From NCBI RefSeq assembly GCF_024519455.1, contig NZ_JALJRY010000008.1:256132-320131 (forward strand): 64,000 bases of DNA, given 5' to 3'. The notes beneath the pieces are model-generated. The model was not told the DNA's origin. It did no database searches and saw only the letters and a program-made list of their open reading frames with translations. Of the stretch, positions 53,646 through 61,643 are shown one piece after another. Both the position numbers and the translations under genes were made by a program. This DNA is from Streptomyces sp. STR69 (GTDB taxonomy: Bacteria; Actinomycetota; Actinomycetes; Streptomycetales; Streptomycetaceae). The first letter of the stretch is position 1; every line of letters begins with the position of its first letter.

Positions 53646-54716
53646 ATGAACTGCGACATATCGGTGGGCGTCGACCCGGTGGACGTCGACGAGGAACCAC
53701 TGCGGATCGGCGTGCGCATCCCGCCCTGCGACCGGGCGGACCGGGTGGCCCGGACCGCGCGCCGGGCCGAGGACCTCGGCTTCGACCAAGTGTGGTTCCC
53801 CGACTCGCAGTTGCTGTGGCGGGACGTGTTCACCACCCTCACCGCCGCGGCCTTCGCCACCGAGCGGATCGGCCTCGGCACCGCCGTCACCAACCTGGCC
53901 ACCCGGCACCCGTCCGTCGTCGCGTCGGCCGCGCGCAGCGTCGCCGAACTCGCGCCCGGCAGGTTCACCCTCGGCCTCGGCGTGGGCAACAGCTCCGTGG
54001 GACCCGTAGGCCTGCCGCAGACCGGCTCGGCGGCACTGCGCGAGGGGCTGACCATGCTGCGCGCCCTGCTGGACGGGCGGGAGTGGGACTTCGAGGGCAA
54101 GATCCGCTCCCGGCTCCGCGATCCCCAGCCGTCCGTGCCGCTGCACCTGGCGGCCAGCGGCCCCCGGAATCTGCGGCTCGCCGGGGAGATCGCCGACGGG
54201 TTCATCCTGCTCAGCGGAGTCTCGCCGCGCACCCTGGCCGCCGCCACGGCCCGGGTCCGGGAGGGCGCCGAGGCGGAAGGCCGGTCCGCCGGGAAACTGC
54301 CGGTGACCGTGTCCGCGTTCTGCGAGGTGACCGACGACATCGAGGCCGACGCACGCCTGATCAAACCGATCTGCGCCTCGATCGCCCAGAACGGCGGCGC
54401 GTCCTTCCTCGCCCTCGCCGGCATCGAAGCCGACGTCCCCGCGACGGTCGAGGGCGTCTACCCGGACCTCGTGCACGCCGAGGACTGGGATGCGGCCGTG
54501 GAGATCTGCTCGGCCTGGATCAGCGACGAGACGGCCGTCCGGTTCGCCGAGGAGTTCTGCCTCTTCGGCACGCCCACCCAGATCACCGAACGGCTCCGCA
54601 CCCTGCGCGCCTCGGGAGTGACCGACGTGTTCCTCCAGCACGTCGGCTCCTACGACCCGCCCACCGACCTGATCGAGACCGTCGGCGCCTCGGTCCTGCC
54701 GGCCCTCCGACGGTGA
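53646..54716 (+). CDS. LLM-class flavin/F420-dependent oxidoreductase, 356 aa
   Basis: Luciferase-like monooxygenase fold: RIGVRIPPCDRADRVARTAR, RRAEDLGFDQVWFPDSQLLW, FTLGLGVGNSSVGPVG and LHLAASGPRNLRLAGEIADG. The pattern resembles actinobacterial F420-dependent methylenetetrahydromethanopterin-reductase-like enzymes, but FMN is also possible. No ribosome site is obvious at the ATG; a GTG eleven codons on is an alternative start. It is convergent with the amidohydrolase, with 5 bases between stops. Confidence 0.82.
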   Translation: MNCDISVGVDPVDVDEEPLRIGVRIPPCDRADRVARTARRAEDLGFDQVWFPDSQLLWRDVFTTLTAAAFATERIGLGTAVTNLATRHPSVVASAARSVAELAPGRFTLGLGVGNSSVGPVGLPQTGSAALREGLTMLRALLDGREWDFEGKIRSRLRDPQPSVPLHLAASGPRNLRLAGEIADGFILLSGVSPRTLAAATARVREGAEAEGRSAGKLPVTVSAFCEVTDDIEADARLIKPICASIAQNGGASFLALAGIEADVPATVEGVYPDLVHAEDWDAAVEICSAWISDETAVRFAEEFCLFGTPTQITERLRTLRASGVTDVFLQHVGSYDPPTDLIETVGASVLPALRR

Positions 54717-54721
54717 GACGG

Positions 54722-56002
54722 TCAGCGCGCCCCGGCCGGGGGCAGCAGATCCTTGCGTACGACGCCGTCCTGGACGACGCACACGATGTTGCCGGGATCG
54801 CCCAGCACGCCGATGTCCTTGAGCGGGTCGCCCTCGCACAGAACCAGGTCGGCGGTCTTGCCGGCGGCCAGGGTGCCGAGCCGGTCGGACAGGCCCAGGA
54901 GCTCGGCGGAGACACGGGTGCCGGCCACGATCGCGGCCATGGGGTCCATGCCGAGGTCCACGAGGAAGCGGAGTTCCAGCAGGTTCTGGCCGTGCGGGCA
55001 GACGGCGGCGTCGGTGCCGAGCGCGATTCGGGCGCCCCGGTCGATGGCGCGGGCGATGTTCTCCTTGGTGATGCCCGACCAGCGGACCTTCTTCCGGTAG
55101 TGGTGCTCCGGCATCAGGTCCTTGTCGATGCCCGCGAACACGGTGGACAGGGTCGGCACGACGTAGGTCCCGCGCTCGCCCGCCAGGTCCAGCGCCTCCT
55201 CGTCCAGGCCGTAGCCGTGCTCGATGCTGGTGACACCGCCGCGGATCGCGTTGAGGATGCCCGCGGTGCCCTGCGCGTGCGCGGCGACCGGCTTCCCGCC
55301 GTGGCGCCGACACTCGTCCACCACGGCCCGGATCTCCTCCTCCATCAGCCCCTCGTCCTCGGGCTGGTCGTAGGGGCTGGCCATGCCGCCGCTCGCACAG
55401 ATCTTGATCACGTCGGCACCCGCGCGCAGCATCCTGCGGACGGCGAGCCGGGACTCGTCCACGGTGTCGGCCAGTTCGGCCATCTCGCCGCCGCTGAGGT
55501 CGGTGCCGTCCAGGAGACGGAAGTCGGCGTGGCCGCCGGTGTGGCTGATGATCCGTACGGCGGTGTGCAGCCGGGGGCCGACGATCCGGCCGGTCTCGAC
55601 GGCGGTACGGAACCCGGTGGACAGTCCGCCCAGGTCACGGGCGGTGGTGATGCCCGCGTCCAGGGTCTGCCGCAGCCGGGTCGCGGTGTCGTAGGTGACG
55701 AGCACCGGGTCGAGTTCGCCGCGCCGCCCGGGCGGCGAGCCCTGCGCGTACGCGAGGTGGGTGTGGCAGTCGAAGAACCCGGGGAGCACGGTCCGGCCGC
55801 CGGCGTCGATGATCCGGACCGCCGAGCCGTCACCGGGCACGGGTGGGGCCGTAGCCGCTGGTCCGGCGTACGTGAGCGTGCCCTCGGCGTCCGCGAGGAC
55901 GACGGCGTCGGCCACCGGGACGGCACCGGTACCGTCGATGAGGCGGGTGTTCTCGACGCGCAAAGCGGTCCGAAAGGTGTCTTGCGTCATGGCATCCGTC
56001 AT
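54722..56002 (-). CDS. Prolidase-like amidohydrolase (imidazolonepropionase-related), 426 aa
   Basis: Metal-dependent hydrolase of the amidohydrolase superfamily. HxH in LPGFFDCHTHLAYAQG, carbamylated-Lys candidate in ADVIKICASGG, His in AAHAQGTAGI and SIEHGYGLDEEAL, and catalytic Asp in ALGTDAAVCPHG. Members cleave dipeptides with C-terminal Pro, Arg or Lys, or cyclic amides. GAGGAG lies rather far (16 bases) from the ATG, so an ATG four codons in may be used. Shares a promoter region with the double Lrp regulator. Confidence 0.87.
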   Translation of the reverse strand: MTDAMTQDTFRTALRVENTRLIDGTGAVPVADAVVLADAEGTLTYAGPAATAPPVPGDGSAVRIIDAGGRTVLPGFFDCHTHLAYAQGSPPGRRGELDPVLVTYDTATRLRQTLDAGITTARDLGGLSTGFRTAVETGRIVGPRLHTAVRIISHTGGHADFRLLDGTDLSGGEMAELADTVDESRLAVRRMLRAGADVIKICASGGMASPYDQPEDEGLMEEEIRAVVDECRRHGGKPVAAHAQGTAGILNAIRGGVTSIEHGYGLDEEALDLAGERGTYVVPTLSTVFAGIDKDLMPEHHYRKKVRWSGITKENIARAIDRGARIALGTDAAVCPHGQNLLELRFLVDLGMDPMAAIVAGTRVSAELLGLSDRLGTLAAGKTADLVLCEGDPLKDIGVLGDPGNIVCVVQDGVVRKDLLPPAGAR

Positions 56003-56019
56003 GGTGGGGCCGAATCACT

Positions 56020-56066
56020 CCTCGGTATCAGGAACCTCGGGGGTGGGGAACCTCGGTATCAGGAAC
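56020..56066. promoter_or_regulatory. Direct repeat CCTCGGTATCAGGAAC (x2), probable operator of the Lrp-type regulator
   Basis: Two identical 16-base copies (56020-56035 and 56051-56066), 31 bases apart, about three DNA turns, in the 83-base gap between the divergent amidohydrolase and Lrp genes. Equal-face spacing is what an Lrp-family oligomer needs. Binding here would control both genes. Confidence 0.6.
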
Positions 56067-56085
56067 AGGCGAAAGGGAGTCTGCA

Positions 56086-57249
56086 ATGGACGAGACAACG
56101 CCGGGTCACGGTGCAGCTTCCGATCCCGATTTCAGTCGGGCACGCAGGAATGCGCCGTCCCAGGAGGCGCAGGATTTCACTGCCGCTGATCTCGACGAAC
56201 TGGACCGCGGAGTCGTGCACGCGCTGCAGATCCACCCCCGGGCCCCGTGGACCCTGGTGGGCGACGTCCTCGGCGTGAACCCGGTGACGGTCGCCCGGCG
56301 CTGGCAGCGGCTGGAGGAAGCGGGGCTCGCGTGGGTCACCGCCTATCCACGGCTGTCGGACTCCCGCATCGTGGTGACCGGCGTCGTCGAGGTCGACACC
56401 GAACCGGGCGTCGCCGAGGAGGTGGCCCGCGCCCTCGCCGCCGAGCACGTCGTGGCCAACGTCAAGATCACCGCGGGTGGCCGGGACATCGTGACCGCCG
56501 TACAGACCAGGGACCTCGACGAACTCGCCCACCTCACCACCCGGCTCTTCCAACAGACCCCGGGCGTACGGGCGACCCGCACCCACGTCTCCACCGGTGT
56601 CCCCACCGAGGGCAGCCGCTGGCGGCTGCGCAGTCTCGACGCGGCCCAGTGCGCCCGTATCGAGGCGAGCCAGGCCTCGGACATACCGCCCGACACGGGC
56701 ACCGGCCCCGCCGCGCCCTGGGACTCCCTGGACGCGCAGCTCCTCGAACTGCTCAGCTCCGACGGCCGGATGTCGATCCGCGCCCTGGCGACCGCCACCG
56801 AAGTCGGCCTCACCACGGTGCGCCGCCGCCTCCAGTCGCTGCTGGCCTCACGGGTCAGCCTGCGCTGCGACCTGGCCCGGCCGCTGTCCGGCTGGCCACT
56901 GTCGGCGGTGTACTTCGCGTCGGTGCCCGCCCAGTACCTGGAGGAGACCAGCCGCGTCCTGTCCAGTGTCCGCGAGGTCCGCTCCTGCGCGATCACCGCG
57001 GGACCGCACAACCTGGTGATCGACGTGTGGCTGCGCGCCCTGGCCGACGTGCACACCTTCGAAGCACATCTGTCGCGCCGGCTGCCACGGCTGGTGATCG
57101 ACGACCGCTCGGTGGTCCTGCGCACGGTCAAGCACATGGGCCGCCTGCTGGACCGCGACGGCCGCTGCGTCGGTGTCGTGCCCCTGCGCGAACCCCAGGG
57201 CACCCACCAGCTCCTCGCGGTACCGGACGACGAACGCCTCTCGCGATGA
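56086..57249 (+). CDS. Double Lrp/AsnC-type transcriptional regulator, 387 aa
   Basis: Two AsnC modules in one chain. The first HTH (about 35-85) reads LDRGVVHALQIHPRAPWTLV, then GDVLGVNPVTVARRWQRLEE, and has an RAM-like ligand domain (TGVVEVDTEPGVAEEVARAL). The second HTH (about 220-265) reads LDAQLLELLSSDGRMSIRAL, then ATATEVGLTTVRRRLQSLLA, and has its own RAM-like domain with SVREVRSCAITAGPHNLVID. Ordinary Lrp proteins are ~150 residues. GGGAG lies six bases before the ATG. Likely regulator of the divergent amidohydrolase and perhaps the downstream hydrolase. Confidence 0.88.
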   Translation: MDETTPGHGAASDPDFSRARRNAPSQEAQDFTAADLDELDRGVVHALQIHPRAPWTLVGDVLGVNPVTVARRWQRLEEAGLAWVTAYPRLSDSRIVVTGVVEVDTEPGVAEEVARALAAEHVVANVKITAGGRDIVTAVQTRDLDELAHLTTRLFQQTPGVRATRTHVSTGVPTEGSRWRLRSLDAAQCARIEASQASDIPPDTGTGPAAPWDSLDAQLLELLSSDGRMSIRALATATEVGLTTVRRRLQSLLASRVSLRCDLARPLSGWPLSAVYFASVPAQYLEETSRVLSSVREVRSCAITAGPHNLVIDVWLRALADVHTFEAHLSRRLPRLVIDDRSVVLRTVKHMGRLLDRDGRCVGVVPLREPQGTHQLLAVPDDERLSR

Positions 57250-57290
57250 AGGCCAACGTCACTACTACTGAAGGCTGTTGAGGACCACAG

Positions 57291-58097
57291 ATGCGCTCCA
57301 TGAACCTGCCCGAGGCCGGCGGCCACCTGCGCTGGATCGACCTCCCCGGCGAGGGCACCGCCCGGGTGTACCTCCACGGGCTGGGCTCCGCGGGCTCCGC
57401 CGACTTCGCGGGGGTCGCCGCTCACCCCGACCTGCGGGGCGGACGCGCGATCGTCGTCGACCTGCTCGGCCACGGCTACAGCGACCACCCGAAGGACTTC
57501 CCGGGCACCCTGGAGGCCCATGCGGGGACGGTCGCCGCCGTCCTCGACCACTGCGGTATCGCCGACGCCGTGCTCATCGGGCACTCGATGGGCGGCGCCG
57601 TCGCGATCGTCCTCGCCGCGACCCGCCCCGACCTGGTCTCCCGCCTCGTCGTCGCCGAACCCAACCTGCGCGCGGGCGGCGGCCTCGGCAGCAGGGCCAT
57701 CGCCGCATACGGCGAGGCGGACTTCGTCAGCCACGGATTCCGCACGGTCCTGGCCGGCCTTGAGCCCGGCAACGCGGCACGCATGCGCGTGGCCGACCCC
57801 GCGATCCTGCACCGCAGCGCCGTCGCCCTGGTGACCGGGACCACCCCGGGAACGGCGGAACTCCTCTACGGCCTTCCCCAGCCGCGCGTGATGTTGATCG
57901 GCACCCGCAACCGCCCCTACGCCGACGAGCCCGCCGTCCGGCAGGCCGGCATCCCGGTCGTGGACGTCCCCGACGCGGGCCACAACATGGTGGGGGACAA
58001 CTTCGAGGGGTTCGTGGCGGCCCTGGTCGCGAGCGGTGCGGGGCCCGTTCCTAGAGGGGAACGTGGAGGGAGTCGTAGCGAGCGAGTCGGGTCGTGA
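57291..58097 (+). CDS. Alpha/beta hydrolase, 268 aa
   Basis: Serine hydrolase fold with oxyanion-hole segment VYLHGLGSAGS, nucleophile Ser99 in GHSMGGAV, and a C-terminal His in VPDAGHNMVGDN. It lacks the GSGPG signature of meta-cleavage hydrolases, so it is a general esterase or lactonase candidate. It starts 41 bases after the Lrp gene. Its last 47 bases overlap, on the opposite strand, the 3' end of the IclR gene. Confidence 0.85.
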   Translation: MRSMNLPEAGGHLRWIDLPGEGTARVYLHGLGSAGSADFAGVAAHPDLRGGRAIVVDLLGHGYSDHPKDFPGTLEAHAGTVAAVLDHCGIADAVLIGHSMGGAVAIVLAATRPDLVSRLVVAEPNLRAGGGLGSRAIAAYGEADFVSHGFRTVLAGLEPGNAARMRVADPAILHRSAVALVTGTTPGTAELLYGLPQPRVMLIGTRNRPYADEPAVRQAGIPVVDVPDAGHNMVGDNFEGFVAALVASGAGPVPRGERGGSRSERVGS

Positions 58098-58839
58098 TGA
58101 TGGTCGATGCCTGGGTCAGGGCCGAGAGCAGCCGGGTGATCCTGCTGCCGGCCGTGGGCGCGATGACCGACAGGGCGCCCAGGTAGGTTGCGTCCCGCCC
58201 GCGTACGGGCACCGCGACGGCGAGGTAGCCGAGGCGCTTCTCCTCGACCTCGACCGCGTAGCCCTGTTCCCGGATACGGCGGAGTTCGCCGGGCAGTTGG
58301 GCGGGGCCGAGCGTGTGCGGGGTGCGGCGGACCATCGAGTGCATGACCTCCCCGAGCGGGTACTGCTCGGGAAGCAGCGCGAGGGTGAGCTTGCCCGCAG
58401 CGCTGCTGTGCAGCTCCAGACGTCTGCCGTCGGCGGTGGAGCGGGCCCGGTTGCGGTGGGTGCCGAGGTTCTCGACGCAGAGCAGCTCGGAGTCGTGCGG
58501 GATCGCCAGGATGACCGCGTTGTCGAGGCTCTGCGCGAGGCTCTCGATGACGGGCCTGGCCGCCGCGCGCAGGGTGCGCTGCAGCGGGGAGCGCAGGCCC
58601 ATCGCGTAGAGCCGCACGCCCAGGCGATAGTTGCAGCCGTCCCGTTCCAGGAAGTCGGTGGCGACGAGCTCCTGGCAGAGCCGGTGAACCGTGGCCTTGG
58701 CGATGCCGGTACGGTTCCGCAGCTCGGCCAGACCCAGCGAGAAGTCGTCGTCGCCGAAGGCCGACAGGATGAGACTCACCTTGCCGAGCACCGAGTTGGG
58801 CCGCTCGTCGCCCTCCCGGACCGTGCCGGCGGTGGTCAT
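58051..58839 (-). CDS. IclR family transcriptional regulator, 262 aa
   Basis: Winged helix SVLGKVSLILSAFGDDDFSL, then GLAELRNRTGIAKATVHRLC, followed by the IclR effector domain (ELHSSAAGKLTLALLP, GYLAVAVPVRG, YLGALSVIAPTAG). Final gene of the importer-hydrolase operon; its ATG overlaps the hydrolase stop by 4 bases. It probably responds to the imported compound or its hydrolysis product. Confidence 0.9.
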   Translation of the reverse strand: MTTAGTVREGDERPNSVLGKVSLILSAFGDDDFSLGLAELRNRTGIAKATVHRLCQELVATDFLERDGCNYRLGVRLYAMGLRSPLQRTLRAAARPVIESLAQSLDNAVILAIPHDSELLCVENLGTHRNRARSTADGRRLELHSSAAGKLTLALLPEQYPLGEVMHSMVRRTPHTLGPAQLPGELRRIREQGYAVEVEEKRLGYLAVAVPVRGRDATYLGALSVIAPTAGSRITRLLSALTQASTIITTRLARYDSLHVPL

Positions 58840-59627
58840 CCCGCCGCCACCCAGTCGAGGATGTGCCGGGAGAACTCCTCCGGCAGCTGCTCCGGCACGG
58901 GGACATGTCCGCCGGGGATGACCAGCGTCTCGCAGCCGGCGTCCGCGAACTTCTCCAGGCCCGGCATCGAGAAGTGGTCCTCGGAGGCGCAGACGGCGAG
59001 GGTCCGGGCGGTGACGAGGGGCAGCCGCTGGTCCAGCATCGAGCCCCGGACCGCCACATGCCCTTCCTCCACCCGGTCCAGCACGGTCAGCGCGTCGACC
59101 ATGAACCGGTTGAGGGCGGCCTCCTCGCCCTTCTTGTAGAAGGGGCGCCGGAGGTTCCACAGTTCGAGCAGATGCGAGCCGTCGGGGCTGGAGACGACAT
59201 GGTCGACGGGCTTGCGCCCGTCCACCGTGCTCCGCTTCTCCTCGTCGATGAAGGGCGTGGCGGACAGGAACAGGCTGGAGACCCGTTTGCCGTGGCGCGC
59301 GGCGAGCTCCACCGCGATCACCCCGCCGGTGTGGTGGCCCACGAGATGGAATTCCTCCAGGCCCAGTTCCTCGATCAGGTCGTCGGCCGCGTCCGCCCAC
59401 CGCTCGACGGAGTGGGGTTCGTCGGGTTTCGCGGAGGCGCCGAAGCCCAGGGTGTCCATGGCGATCGCCCGGTGCACGGCGCCGACGCGGGGGAGCACGT
59501 CCAGGTACTCGGTCCAGGACCGGGGCGTCTGATGGAGCATCAGTACGGGCTCGCCCGTACCGCACTCGACATAGTGCAACTGACCGAAACGGCTGGGTGC
59601 GTAGCCGCGACGCAGTGTGTCCGTCAT
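58836..59627 (-). CDS. Alpha/beta hydrolase with atypical GHHTGG nucleophile elbow, 263 aa
   Basis: Fold landmarks are normal (LMLHQTPRSWTEYLDVLP, DTLGFGASAKP, a final GGHVPVPEQLPEEF), but the nucleophile elbow reads GHHTGG, putting His99 where Ser, Asp or Cys normally sits. The C-terminal His is present. Either another residue attacks, or the enzyme performs a non-hydrolytic or lyase-like reaction, or it is inactive. It is fused by a 1-base TGATG overlap to the ABC ATPase gene, so its substrate is probably what the transporter brings in. Confidence 0.85.
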   Translation of the reverse strand: MTDTLRRGYAPSRFGQLHYVECGTGEPVLMLHQTPRSWTEYLDVLPRVGAVHRAIAMDTLGFGASAKPDEPHSVERWADAADDLIEELGLEEFHLVGHHTGGVIAVELAARHGKRVSSLFLSATPFIDEEKRSTVDGRKPVDHVVSSPDGSHLLELWNLRRPFYKKGEEAALNRFMVDALTVLDRVEEGHVAVRGSMLDQRLPLVTARTLAVCASEDHFSMPGLEKFADAGCETLVIPGGHVPVPEQLPEEFSRHILDWVAAG

Positions 59628-60613
59628 CAGTGACTCCCTGGTTTGTGACATGCCGTCAGATGGCCCGGTGTCCGTTCGACGAGCGCGGGGCGTTCGCTGC
59701 GGCAGCGGTCGTCGGCCAGCCAGCAGCGGGAGGAGAAGGGGCAGCCCGCCGGAATGTCCGAGGGGGAGGGCAGTTCGCCCTTGAGGACGATCTGCTCGCC
59801 CGGCCCGTCGTCCCCCGGCTCCAGGACGGACGAGAGCAGCGCCATGGAGTACGGGTGCTGCGGATCCCCGAACAACTCCTTCGCCGGGGCGAGTTCGACG
59901 ATCGACCCGAGGTACATCACCGCGACCCGCTCGCTGAGGTGGCGGACCACACCGAGGTTGTGCGAGATGAACAAGTAGGCGATGCGGTCGCGCTGTTGGA
60001 TCTCCTGGAGCAGATTGAGGATCTGCGCCTGGATGGAGACGTCCAGCGCCGACGTCGGCTCGTCGAGCACGATCACGGACGGCTGCGGGGCCAACGCCCG
60101 TGCCAGCGCGAGGCGTTGGCGCTGACCGCCGGAGAACTCGTGCGGATAGCGGGCGGCGGCCGACGCGTCGAGGCCGACCTCCTCCAGGACCTCCGCCAGC
60201 CGGGTACGGCGTTCCGCGCGCGCCACCCCTCGGGCGCGCAGCGGTTCCTCGATGCTGGCACCGACCGGCAGCCGGGGGTTCAGTGAGCCGTTGGGATCCT
60301 GGAACACCATCTGCACCGCACGCCGGAACGCCTTCAGGTCGGCGCTCTTGGGCTTGTGGGTCATGTCCTTGCCCTCGAAGCGCACCGCGCCCCGCGTGGG
60401 CCGGTACAACCGGGTCGCGATCCGGCCCAGCGTGCTTTTGCCGCACCCGGACTCGCCGACCAGGCCGACCGTCTCGCCGGGGTTCAGGGCGAGTGTGATG
60501 TCGTCGACCGCCCGGACACCGGAGCGGCCCGGGCGACCGCCGAACTCGTGCCCGATGCCGGAGAGTTCGAGCAGCGGCTCGCTCCCGGCCAGGTCGGGCT
60601 GCGTCTCAGTCAT
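59627..60613 (-). CDS. Oligopeptide/dipeptide ABC transporter ATPase (DppF-like), 328 aa
   Basis: ATPase of a peptide-type importer: Walker A GLVGESGCGKSTLGRI, Q-loop FQDPNGSLNPR, signature YPHEFSGGQRQRLALARAL, Walker B VIVLDEPTSALDVS, and the oligopeptide C-terminal motif with Cys residues (GCPFSSRCWLADDRC), which may bind an Fe-S cluster in this family. ATG at 60613 overlaps the previous ATPase gene by 8 bases. Confidence 0.94.
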   Translation of the reverse strand: MTETQPDLAGSEPLLELSGIGHEFGGRPGRSGVRAVDDITLALNPGETVGLVGESGCGKSTLGRIATRLYRPTRGAVRFEGKDMTHKPKSADLKAFRRAVQMVFQDPNGSLNPRLPVGASIEEPLRARGVARAERRTRLAEVLEEVGLDASAAARYPHEFSGGQRQRLALARALAPQPSVIVLDEPTSALDVSIQAQILNLLQEIQQRDRIAYLFISHNLGVVRHLSERVAVMYLGSIVELAPAKELFGDPQHPYSMALLSSVLEPGDDGPGEQIVLKGELPSPSDIPAGCPFSSRCWLADDRCRSERPALVERTPGHLTACHKPGSH

Positions 60614-61643
60614 CGTTTCCTCCGGCTGCGGTCGGGGTGTCGTCCAGGTCACGCCAGCAGCGCGACACCCACCCGTCGCCGACGGGCCGCAACGGCTGGG
60701 GCGCGGTACAGGCGTCGGCGGCCAGCGGGCAGCGGGGTGCGAAGCGGCAACCGGGCAACCGGCGGGCGTCGTCGGTGAGTTGGCCGCGGATCGCGGTCAG
60801 CGGGGTGCCGTCGCTCTCCCGCATCCGGGGCACCGCCGCGAGCAGCGCCCGGGTGTAGGGATGCCGGGGCGCGTTCAGCACCTGGTCGACGGTGCCGGAC
60901 TCCACCGCCTGACCGGCGTACATCACCTGTACCCGGCTGCACATGGCGGTGATGACACCGAGGTCGTGCGAGATGAGCAGCATGCCCATGCCGTGCTCCT
61001 GCTGGAGCGAGCGCAGCAGGCGCAGGATCTCGGCCTGCACGGTGACGTCGAGGGCGGTCGTCGGCTCATCGGCCAGCAGCAGGCGCGGGTTGCCCGCCAT
61101 CGCGATGGCGATGACGACGCGCTGCCGCATACCGCCGGACAGTTCGTGCGGGAACTGCCGGGCCCTGCGCTCGGGGGAGGGGATCTCCACCAGCCGCAGC
61201 AGGTCGACCGCCCGCTCCTGTGCCTCCTTCCGGCCGGCCTTCCCGTGGATCCGGAGCACCTCGGCGACCTGCGTGCCGACCCGCATGCACGGGTTCAGTG
61301 AGGTCATCGGCTCCTGGAAGACCATCGCGACCCGGTCGCCGCGCAGCCGCTCCAGCTCCGCGTCGCCGCTGCCCAGCAGATCCGTACCGCAGGCCACCAG
61401 CCGGTCGGCCCGGACGTCGGCGCCCGGGCCCAGCAGCCCCATGGCGGCGAGCGCGACGCTGGACTTGCCGCAGCCGCTCTCGCCGATCAGGCCCACCACT
61501 TCGCCCTGTTCGACGCGGAGATCCACACCGGAGACGACGTCCGAGCCGCCGAAGCCGATGCGCAGTCCCGAGACGTCGAGGACCGGGTCGGTGCCGTCGG
61601 TCCCGGCACCGACCAGAGAGGGAATCAGGGTGTCCGCTTTCAC
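60606..61643 (-). CDS. Oligopeptide/dipeptide ABC transporter ATPase (DppD-like), 345 aa
   Basis: Partner ATPase: GLIGESGCGKSSVALAAMGL, FQEPMTSLNPCMRVG, FPHELSGGMRQRVVIAIAMA, LLLADEPTTALDVTVQAE, and the C-terminal GCRFAPRCPLAADAC motif. GTG start at 61643 overlaps the binding-protein stop by 4 bases (GTGA). Together the two ATPases energise the two-permease channel. Confidence 0.94.
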   Translation of the reverse strand: MKADTLIPSLVGAGTDGTDPVLDVSGLRIGFGGSDVVSGVDLRVEQGEVVGLIGESGCGKSSVALAAMGLLGPGADVRADRLVACGTDLLGSGDAELERLRGDRVAMVFQEPMTSLNPCMRVGTQVAEVLRIHGKAGRKEAQERAVDLLRLVEIPSPERRARQFPHELSGGMRQRVVIAIAMAGNPRLLLADEPTTALDVTVQAEILRLLRSLQQEHGMGMLLISHDLGVITAMCSRVQVMYAGQAVESGTVDQVLNAPRHPYTRALLAAVPRMRESDGTPLTAIRGQLTDDARRLPGCRFAPRCPLAADACTAPQPLRPVGDGWVSRCWRDLDDTPTAAGGNDD

